Below, piece by piece: positions 1 to 4,739 of a stretch of DNA of 8,079 nucleotides. How positions within the stretch are numbered: the stretch's first letter is position 1; every line of letters starts with the position of its first letter. The translations under genes were made by a program, and so were the position numbers. The stretch is from Candidatus Planktophila limnetica (lineage in GTDB: Bacteria; Actinomycetota; Actinomycetes; Nanopelagicales; Nanopelagicaceae), in assembly GCA_029979485.1 (NCBI GenBank), contig JAPOHK010000036.1:1-8079 (forward strand), written 5' to 3'. The notes beneath the pieces were generated by a model. The model worked only from the letters and a program-made list of their open reading frames with translations. It had not been told where the DNA came from and made no database searches.

Positions 1-352
1 ATTGCGCGATAAAGAGTTATTTGCAAAGACAATTTCTATCAAAGTGCGCTTTGCAGATTTCACAACTATAAATCGTTCAAAGACTCTGCCACTTGCAACA
101 GATAGCGCACATGAGACATATGAAGTTGTAAAAGATTTGTACAAAGCACTTCGCATTGAACGTGCACGGCTTCGATTAGTCGGAGTCAGTCTGGAAAATT
201 TGGTCAGCGCTGCTCCCGAGCAGATGGTTTTGGGCGCCAGAGATAAGGGCTGGAGAGATGCTGAGCGTGCAATTGACCGGGCTCGCGCCAGATTTGGACG
301 TTCAAGTGTTCGCCCGGGACGTTTAGTGGAGTCCGAAACCGAGGACGAGTAG
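1..352 (+). CDS. dinB: DNA polymerase IV, C-terminal part (5' end outside window)
   Basis: Partial Y-family translesion polymerase, which copies past damaged template bases. About 116 codons are visible, read from base 2 to the TAG at 350-352; the catalytic palm and fingers lie upstream of the window. What remains is the little-finger (DNA-binding) domain and tail. The stretch KVRFADFTTINRSKTL (about residues 15-30) is the hallmark little-finger strand of DinB. It is followed by a helix with alternating charges, the RLRLVGVSLENL strand (about 57-68), and a tail holding RARFGRSSVRPGRL, the usual end of actinobacterial DinB. The tail ends in an acidic ESETEDE. It is followed 32 bases later by the DUF3040 gene, an arrangement common upstream of the actinobacterial dcw cluster. 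ImuB-type polymerases are an alternative, but the RFADFTT and RFG...VRP signatures favour DinB. Confidence 0.92.
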   Translation, partial: LRDKELFAKTISIKVRFADFTTINRSKTLPLATDSAHETYEVVKDLYKALRIERARLRLVGVSLENLVSAAPEQMVLGARDKGWRDAERAIDRARARFGRSSVRPGRLVESETEDE

Positions 353-384
353 CCCACTTGCAAAAGTTGTTCTATTGTTGGGCC

Positions 385-750
385 GTGCCACTTTCAGATC
401 GCGAGCGCAAGTTATTAGCCGAGATGGAGCAAGCTCTATCGGCTGATGACCCACGCCTATCTTCAACTCTGACTGGAAGCCGCACTTTTCCTGGTCGCAC
501 ACGAGTGCTCACCGGCCTTGGTGCACTTCTCTCTGGTCTTGCAATTATTTTGGGCGGACTTATCTCTCAGACTGTGCCAGTTGGAATTCTCGGCTTCTTA
601 ATCGCTTTGGCGGGCTTGATCACAGTGCTTTCAGCGTTGGCGGGCTTAAGCAAAGCCCCACGCATGGCCAATGGTGGCAAGGGTAAGAAGAGCCGAGGGC
701 TACGTTCACGTCTAGAACAACGCTGGGATGAGCGCAATTTCGATAATTAA
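385..750 (+). CDS. DUF3040 family small membrane protein
   Basis: Small actinobacterial membrane protein of unknown function, 121 residues from the chosen start. I use the GTG at 385 because the protein then begins with the family's usual MPLSxxExxLLxxMExAL pattern (here PLSDRERKLLAEMEQAL, followed by DDPRL). A TTG at 358 would add nine unconserved residues. Two hydrophobic segments follow, about residues 41-61 and 64-85, separated by a short turn with a proline, so a two-helix hairpin in the membrane is expected. The C-terminal 30 residues are basic and charged (KGKKSRGLRSRLEQRWDERN) and probably cytoplasmic. I see no strong Shine-Dalgarno sequence before 385. The gene lies between dinB and the mraZ control region and is closed by the terminator at 774-798, so it is not expected to be cotranscribed with the dcw genes. 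Family membership is a confident call; no function is known to me. Confidence 0.85.
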   Translation: MPLSDRERKLLAEMEQALSADDPRLSSTLTGSRTFPGRTRVLTGLGALLSGLAIILGGLISQTVPVGILGFLIALAGLITVLSALAGLSKAPRMANGGKGKKSRGLRSRLEQRWDERNFDN

Positions 751-773
751 TCACTGAATTTCGCCCCACTTTG

Positions 774-798
774 GCCTCCCGATTCGGGGGGCTTTTTT
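774..798 (+). terminator. Rho-independent terminator after the DUF3040 gene
   Basis: A 7-bp GC stem (GCCTCCC at 774-780 with GGGGGGC at 786-792, one G-U pair), a 5-base loop GATTC and six T residues at 793-798. It lies 23 bases after the DUF3040 stop and separates dinB/DUF3040 transcription from the mraZ-led operon. Confidence 0.9.
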
Positions 799-825
799 CA
801 TGCCCTATTGCGCTCTGAAGAGCTA

Positions 826-900
826 TGGCGCAGTGGGGAGCGGTGGGGATATTTGTGGGGATAGGTGGTTGAAAATGGAGAAAAAGGGAGTAAAGTGGGG
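826..900 (+). promoter_or_regulatory. Phased GTGGGG box array, probable MraZ operator
   Basis: TGG-centred boxes sit on the + strand with the T at 834, 844, 856, 866 and 876, then a degenerate AGGGAG in phase at 885-890, then T at 896. Four are exactly GTGGGG (833-838, 843-848, 855-860, 895-900); GTGGTT (865-870) and ATGGAG (875-880) are weaker. A further TGG at 826 is less well phased. Spacing is 10, 12, 10, 10, 10 and 10 bp, about one helical turn, so the boxes line up on one DNA face. MraZ, a ring-forming AbrB-like repressor, is known in E. coli to bind three TGGGA/GTGGG repeats with 5-bp spacers just upstream of mraZ. That binding family, the location and the phasing support the call; the exact number of functional boxes is inference. 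Confidence 0.82.
869..896 (+). promoter_or_regulatory. Candidate sigma-A-type promoter for mraZ and the dcw operon
   Basis: A TTGAAA -35-like hexamer (869-874) is separated by 16 bp from a TAAAGT -10-like hexamer (891-896). Transcription would start near 902-904. The promoter lies inside the GTGGGG array: the last box covers the end of the -10 and an earlier box touches the -35, as expected for a repressor that blocks RNA polymerase. It would give a leader of about 97 bases before mraZ that includes the triple 16-bp repeat. It is assigned by pattern only. Confidence 0.5.
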
Positions 901-901
901 A

Positions 902-937
902 ATGAGCCTTATTTACACGCTCCAGTTGTGTAAGTAG
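902..937 (+). other. Possible 11-codon leader ORF
   Basis: ATG at 902 opens an 11-residue ORF (MSLIYTLQLCK) ending at TAG 935-937, the last three bases of the first 16-bp repeat. The ATG lies 6 bases after the candidate -10, so the transcript could begin on its A and be translated without a leader, which is common in Actinobacteria. Otherwise the GGGG at 897-900 is too close to act as a good ribosome site. It is short enough to be chance. I list it because of its exact placement between the promoter and the repeats. Confidence 0.25.
909..937 (+). other. Hairpin between the leader start and the first repeat
   Basis: Bases 909-918 (TTATTTACAC) pair with 928-937 (GTGTAAGTAG) in a 10-bp stem with two G-U pairs and a 9-base loop. 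The right arm is the 3' part of the 16-bp repeat, so the left arm could pair equally with the same segment in copy 2 (944-953) or copy 3 (960-969). It is a modest AU-rich stem, and its role is unknown. Confidence 0.4.
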
Positions 938-969
938 CCAGTTGTGTAAGTAGCCAGTTGTGTAAGTAG
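922..969 (+). repeat. Three perfect tandem copies of a 16-bp unit
   Basis: The unit CCAGTTGTGTAAGTAG occurs at 922-937, 938-953 and 954-969 with no mismatch and no spacer. It lies between the candidate promoter and the mraZ ribosome site, so it would be in the mRNA leader. Each unit carries TAA and TAG, and because 16 is not a multiple of three the array places stop codons in all three forward frames. I do not recognise it as a known operator. It could be a slippage-generated repeat, a multi-site binding element or an RNA element. Confidence 0.9.
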
Positions 970-987
970 CTAGAGGACACCTTGGGG

Positions 988-994
988 AAGGGGG
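988..994 (+). promoter_or_regulatory. mraZ ribosome binding site
   Basis: AAGGGGG ends 5 bases before the ATG at 1000 and fixes that codon as the mraZ start. The flanking sequence 980-991 (CCTT GGGG AAGG) can form a very small hairpin over part of it. Confidence 0.75.
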
Positions 995-999
995 TCAGT

Positions 1000-1431
1000 A
1001 TGTTTTTGGGAACCCACGAACCCCGCCTTGATTAAAAAGGCCGACTCATTCTTCCTGCGAAATTTCGCGAAGAGCTTTCCCCAGGATTAGTTATTACAAA
1101 GGGGCAAGAACGTTGTCTCTATGTTTTTCCAACTGCTGAATTCGCACACATCACTGAAACTCTGCGACAAGCACCAGTTACTGCAAAAGCTGCACGTGAT
1201 TACTCACGTGTGATGTTTGCAGGTGCACACGATGAAATTCCTGATCGTCAAGGTCGCATAACAATTCCGCAAAGTTTGCGTACATATGCAGCACTTGAAA
1301 AAGAGTGCGTAGTTATTGGTGCAAATACACGCGTTGAAATTTGGGATTTCACTTCATGGAATCAATATCTAGCAGATCGTGAAAAGGGATTCGCTGATGT
1401 TTCTGAGGAGGTGTTCCCAGGACTGTTCTAG
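1000..1431 (+). pseudogene. mraZ: Transcriptional regulator MraZ, interrupted by an in-frame TAA at codon 12
   Basis: MraZ is the DNA-binding repressor at the head of the dcw cluster, built of two AbrB-like halves. From the ATG at 1000, well placed behind AAGGGGG, the frame reads MFLGTHEPRLD, then TAA (1033-1035), then continues without break as [14 protein letters not shown] through [13 protein letters not shown] and [13 protein letters not shown] to the second half with DRQGRITIP (about residues 82-90), [12 protein letters not shown] and the typical end EEVFPGLF, stop at 1429-1431. Counting the stop, this is 143 codons, the usual family length. The TAA falls where family members have D, E or S in the DxKGR motif; one base change (GAA to TAA) explains it. 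No other damage is visible, so this is either a very recent loss or a sequence error. Translation could restart only at GTG 1210 or ATG 1213, giving the C-terminal half (about 72-73 residues) without an obvious ribosome site. The gene identity is secure; its broken state is true of this sequence only. Confidence 0.85.
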
Positions 1432-1455
1432 TCCTTCATACATAACTCTCATTTG

Positions 1456-1532
1456 TGGCCACTGCCGACCCTACGACTGCGGCGCCCCTTCCCCGGCGCC
1501 GCATAAAACGATCCGTCGGCCGGCAGTGACCA
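1456..1532 (+). ncRNA. Structured leader between mraZ and rsmH, mraW RNA motif-like
   Basis: The 175-base mraZ-rsmH gap holds a GC-rich element (about 72% GC over 1455-1528 by hand count) in an otherwise AT-leaning region. The outer stem pairs CACTGCCG (1460-1467) with CGGCAGTG (1521-1528) and extends past one C-A mismatch to UGG/CCA (1456-1458 with 1530-1532). Inside it, a 9-bp perfect stem pairs 1478-1486 with 1495-1503 around the loop CCTTCCCC (1487-1494). A conserved structured RNA upstream of mraW, called the mraW motif, has been described in Actinobacteria; position, strand and shape fit it, though I match from memory without a covariance model. It has no T run, so it is not a simple terminator. 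Control of rsmH and downstream genes is inferred. Confidence 0.72.
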
Positions 1533-1594
1533 GAGATGAGAGAAGCAGAAAAAACAAGATCAGTGCCAAACGAATGAGACCAAACTTGAGAAAG

Positions 1595-1603
1595 AAGGGG
1601 GAG
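1595..1603 (+). promoter_or_regulatory. rsmH ribosome binding site
   Basis: AAGGGGGAG lies just before the ATG at 1607 (5 bases from the G run), a strong Shine-Dalgarno sequence that decides the rsmH start. GAAGGGG (1594-1600) is perfectly complementary to CCCCTTC (1485-1491) in the loop and upper stem of the preceding hairpin. Confidence 0.8.
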
Positions 1604-1606
1604 AAG

Positions 1607-2557
1607 ATGATTAATACGCAACATGTTTCTGTAATGCGCGATGAGTGCATTAATTTGCTTTCTCCTGCTATTTCATCTCACACAAACCCTGTTGTTATTG
1701 ATGCAACTCTTGGATTAGGCGGCCACACAGAGTCCTTGCTCAATAAGTTTCCACATTTAATTGTTATTGGAATCGACCGCGATAAACAAGCTATTGAAAT
1801 AGCAAGCGAGCGACTCACTCAATTTGGCGAAAGATTTATATCCCACCACAGCGTTTTTGATCAAATAACTAATGTTGCAAAAGAACATGGACTTGCACGA
1901 GTGCAAGGGATTCTCTTTGATTTAGGAGTTTCTTCATTACAGCTCGATGAGAGTGCACGTGGCTTCTCTTATTCCAATGAGGCAGAACTCGATATGCGAA
2001 TGGATAAGAGCCAAGGCAAAACTGCTGCAGATATCGTGAATTCATACGCACCAGGAGAATTAGTACGCATCCTTCGCACATACGGTGAAGAAAAATTTGC
2101 TACTCGCATTGTTGAATCAATAGTTAAAGAGCGTGAAAAAGCTCCACTTCATTCGACAACGCATCTTGCAACTTTGGTTAAAAATGCGATTCCAGCGGCG
2201 ACAAGGCGCACCGGTGGAAATCCAGCAAAGCGAACATTCCAGGCGCTGCGGATTGAAACCAATGACGAACTCGGTGCAATCACTCGCGCTATTCCACAAG
2301 CACTCGAACTCCTAGATATTCATGCTCGCCTTGTTGTGATGTCATTTCAATCCCTTGAAGATCGAATCGTTAAGAACTATTTCCAAGAAGCAACAACTTC
2401 AGGAACTCCGCACGGGTTGCCAGTTGAGATTGCAGAACTCGCCGCAAAGTTTGCTCTGGTATTTAACGGCAGCCAAAGCCCGAGTGAAAAAGAAGTTCAA
2501 GAAAATTCACGCGCAGCATCAGTTCGATTACGTGCAATCGAAAGGGTGGCTGCTTAA
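1607..2557 (+). CDS. rsmH: 16S rRNA (cytosine(1402)-N(4))-methyltransferase RsmH
   Basis: RsmH (MraW) uses S-adenosylmethionine to methylate N4 of C1402 in the decoding centre of 16S rRNA. The protein has 316 residues, normal for the family. Visible signatures are HVSVMRDECINLL at the start (6-18), the SAM-binding loop DATLGLGGHT (32-41), the acidic GIDRD (55-59), FDLGVSSLQLDE (104-115) followed by ARGFSYSNEAELDMRMD, the RNA-substrate region NPAKRTFQALRIETNDEL (205-222), and MSFQSLEDRIVK near the C-terminal third. The Q in FQSLEDR is H in many bacteria but Q is usual in Actinobacteria as I recall them. I start at ATG 1607 because of the strong ribosome site. The same frame stays open upstream to 1379, but that extension crosses the end of mraZ and the hairpin and shows no family similarity. 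The stop touches the ftsL ATG. Confidence 0.97.
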   Translation: MINTQHVSVMRDECINLLSPAISSHTNPVVIDATLGLGGHTESLLNKFPHLIVIGIDRDKQAIEIASERLTQFGERFISHHSVFDQITNVAKEHGLARVQGILFDLGVSSLQLDESARGFSYSNEAELDMRMDKSQGKTAADIVNSYAPGELVRILRTYGEEKFATRIVESIVKEREKAPLHSTTHLATLVKNAIPAATRRTGGNPAKRTFQALRIETNDELGAITRAIPQALELLDIHARLVVMSFQSLEDRIVKNYFQEATTSGTPHGLPVEIAELAAKFALVFNGSQSPSEKEVQENSRAASVRLRAIERVAA

Positions 2558-2941
2558 ATGGCGATGACAGCAATAGCACCAGCAATCACCAAAACAACTT
2601 CATTTGTTGCACAAAAATCTTCTCTCGTAGCTCTTCGAATAGTGGCCGATGCTTCTGCGGGCAAACAAGCAAACCGCAAATTCTTCGCCCTCTTTGTTAC
2701 ATCAATCGGCTTCATATTTTTACTTGCTTTGCTATTCATCAATACTTTACTCGCGCAGGATGCATTCGAGATTTCTAAGTTGCAGGCAGAGTTAAAGCTT
2801 TCCAGTGATCAGTATGAAGCAATTACTCGAGAAATCGAACGAATTTCATCACCAGCAGTTCTTTCTCACGAGGCTGCAAAACTGGGCATGAAACCATCGC
2901 TTACGCCAACGTTTTTGAATTTGGATGTGCCACGTGGGTAA
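2558..2941 (+). CDS. ftsL: FtsL-like cell division protein
   Basis: Small bitopic membrane protein of the divisome, 127 residues. FtsL pairs with FtsB/DivIC through a periplasmic coiled coil and helps recruit and activate FtsW-FtsI at the septum. The sequence shows a cytoplasmic tail of about 41 residues, one strong transmembrane helix (about 42-65, FFALFVTSIGFIFLLALLF), then a short helical stretch with coiled-coil character (about 70-97) and the segment SPAVLSHEAAKLGMKPS, which resembles the conserved end of FtsL/septum-formation-initiator proteins. FtsL diverges fast, so the name rests on topology and on its invariant place between rsmH and ftsI. The ATG follows the rsmH TAA with no gap; GGTGG (2545-2549) is a plausible ribosome site. 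ATG 2564 is an alternative start two codons later. Confidence 0.85.
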   Translation: MAMTAIAPAITKTTSFVAQKSSLVALRIVADASAGKQANRKFFALFVTSIGFIFLLALLFINTLLAQDAFEISKLQAELKLSSDQYEAITREIERISSPAVLSHEAAKLGMKPSLTPTFLNLDVPRG

Positions 2942-4739
2942 TCTGAATTTATCAAGAAAGCGCATAGTCGTGCTGACGATTTTTTCACTATTTTTCATGG
3001 TTCTCTTTGCCGGGCGCCTTGTCCAAGTTCAAGTAATAGAAGCTGGGAATTACAAGATTCGCGCAGTAGATGAAATGCAAGATACGCGTTCTATCCCAGC
3101 AAAACGTGGAGACATTACAGATGTTAATGGCGTGACATTTGCCAGAAGCGTTTCTGCGATAAATATTGTGGTTGATCAAACACAAATATCAGATCCGGCG
3201 CGAGTGGCAGCATTTGCAGCACCAATTCTTCAAATGCCAGTAGCAGAGGTTCAACAAGCCATCACTGGAAAACTTCGCTACAGCATGGTTTTACCGAATG
3301 CTCAGCCAGCTATTTGGCGAGCATTAGTTGATGCAATGGCAACACATAACTCGGCTCTTGCTTCACGTGATATTGATAAACGAATAATCGGATTCTTTGC
3401 AGAGCGCGGGTACATTCGCGATTATCCTTCTGGTTCGTTGCTGGCATCACTTATCGGTTTTGTTAGAAATGATGGAGTCGGTGCTACGGGACTTGAATCA
3501 AGCATGAATTCAATGATTGCGGGAACGCCAGGACGTTATTCATATGCTGCTGCAGCTGGCGCTGAAATTCCAGGATCGCAATCCGAAATCGTTTCTGCCC
3601 AAAAAGGCACAAGCGTTCGATTAACCATTGATCGAGATGTTCAGTGGGTTGCTATGAAAGCTATTTCCGATGCGGTTCGTAAATCACGCGCATTAAGCGG
3701 CACCGTGATTGTGATGGATCCAAAGACGGGTCACATTTTGGCTCACGCCACTGCTCCAACTTTTGATCCAAATAATACGAAGAATGTTTCGCTTAACTTG
3801 ATGCGCAATCCTTCTGTTCAAGAAGTGTACGAACCAGGCTCAACTGGAAAAGTTATGACTCTCGCTGCAGCCCTAGAAGAGAAAAAAATTACACCGACTA
3901 CTGTATTTACAGTTCCGTATTCATTAAAAAGAAGTGATGCCACTTTTCACGATCATGAACGCCATCCGGTACAAAAATTAACTGCAACCGGAATTCTTGC
4001 CGTATCGAGCAATACGGGTTCTATTCAAATTGGCGAAACCATGAGCAATGACACTTTGCATGGTTACTTAAGCAAGTTTGGAATTGGAAAATCAACAGGT
4101 TCGGGATTACCAGGTGAATCAGCTGGTATTTTTCATCCGGTAAAGAGTTGGTCTGGCACTTCGGCGCCCACTATTGCATTTGGTCATGGCTATTCAGTAA
4201 CGGCTATGCAAGCCACAAGCGTTTTTGCAACGATTGCCAATAATGGCATTCGCGTTTCTCCAACCGTAATTGCTGGAACAAGTGATGCATCCGGAAATTT
4301 CACACCAGCCCAGTCACGTACTTCTGAGAAAGTCTTAAGTCCAGAAACAGCAACGCAACTTCGCTTAATGATGGAAAGTGTTGTTTCGGCCAGTGGAACT
4401 GCGCCAAGTGCTGCAATTCCTGGGTATCGAGTAGCAGGTAAAACTGGAACAGCTGAACGTTATAACGATAACTGTAAGTGCTACAGCGGTTACACAGCAT
4501 CCTTTATTGGTTTTGCTCCAGCAGATAAACCTGCATACGTCATCAGCGTGACAATTCAGAACCCGCAAGGAATGCACTGGGGTGGTGCACTGGGTGGCCC
4601 AGTATTTAAAGAAGTGATGTCATTTGTTTTGCAGTCACGACATATTTCGCCAACAAATACTGAAATCAAGCCAGTTGCCCTAACTCAGGAAGCGCTGAAA
4701 AAGAACTCTAAATTCGTATCAAAGGCATCAGGACAATGA
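2925..4739 (+). CDS. ftsI: Septal peptidoglycan transpeptidase, class B penicillin-binding protein (FtsI/PbpB)
   Basis: Membrane-anchored DD-transpeptidase that crosslinks septal peptidoglycan during division, working with FtsW and FtsL/B. It has 604 residues. It carries a short cytoplasmic N-terminus, one transmembrane anchor (about 12-29), the class B dimerisation domain beginning with RSIPAKRGDITDVNG (55-69), and a transpeptidase domain with all three active-site motifs: S306-T-G-K309 in YEPGSTGKVMT, S361-S-N363 in AVSSNTGSIQ, and K506-T-G508 in VAGKTGTAE. A CKC pair (517-519) follows KTG before GYTASFIGFAPADKP. The start is uncertain: ATG 2925 overlaps ftsL by 17 bases, while GTG 2934 would overlap by 8 and remove three residues. 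The gene ends in an ATGA overlap with murE. I see no PASTA repeats, so it is the plain FtsI type. Confidence 0.96.
   Translation: MCHVGNLNLSRKRIVVLTIFSLFFMVLFAGRLVQVQVIEAGNYKIRAVDEMQDTRSIPAKRGDITDVNGVTFARSVSAINIVVDQTQISDPARVAAFAAPILQMPVAEVQQAITGKLRYSMVLPNAQPAIWRALVDAMATHNSALASRDIDKRIIGFFAERGYIRDYPSGSLLASLIGFVRNDGVGATGLESSMNSMIAGTPGRYSYAAAAGAEIPGSQSEIVSAQKGTSVRLTIDRDVQWVAMKAISDAVRKSRALSGTVIVMDPKTGHILAHATAPTFDPNNTKNVSLNLMRNPSVQEVYEPGSTGKVMTLAAALEEKKITPTTVFTVPYSLKRSDATFHDHERHPVQKLTATGILAVSSNTGSIQIGETMSNDTLHGYLSKFGIGKSTGSGLPGESAGIFHPVKSWSGTSAPTIAFGHGYSVTAMQATSVFATIANNGIRVSPTVIAGTSDASGNFTPAQSRTSEKVLSPETATQLRLMMESVVSASGTAPSAAIPGYRVAGKTGTAERYNDNCKCYSGYTASFIGFAPADKPAYVISVTIQNPQGMHWGGALGGPVFKEVMSFVLQSRHISPTNTEIKPVALTQEALKKNSKFVSKASGQ

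Noticed and set aside
358..384. TTG start for the DUF3040 protein
   Set aside because: Adds nine residues unlike the family, whose members begin at MPLS; GTG 385 restores that beginning.
922..969. Repeat array as a CRISPR
   Set aside because: Units are 16 bp and directly adjacent with no spacers, and no cas genes are present.
1210..1431. Independent small gene of 73 codons
   Set aside because: It is the C-terminal half of mraZ in the same frame as the ATG at 1000, visible separately only because of the TAA at 1033.
1478..1508. GC hairpin after mraZ as a rho-independent terminator
   Set aside because: The stem is followed by ATAAAACG with no T run, and it is nested in an outer stem; a structured leader fits better.
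1536..1577. 13-codon ORF (MREAEKTRSVPNE) just before rsmH
   Set aside because: No ribosome site and partly adjoining the hairpin; short enough to be chance.
1379..1606. Upstream extension of the rsmH frame by 76 codons
   Set aside because: It overlaps the end of mraZ, translates the structured RNA element, and has no RsmH-like sequence before MINTQHVSVM; the strong ribosome site supports 1607.
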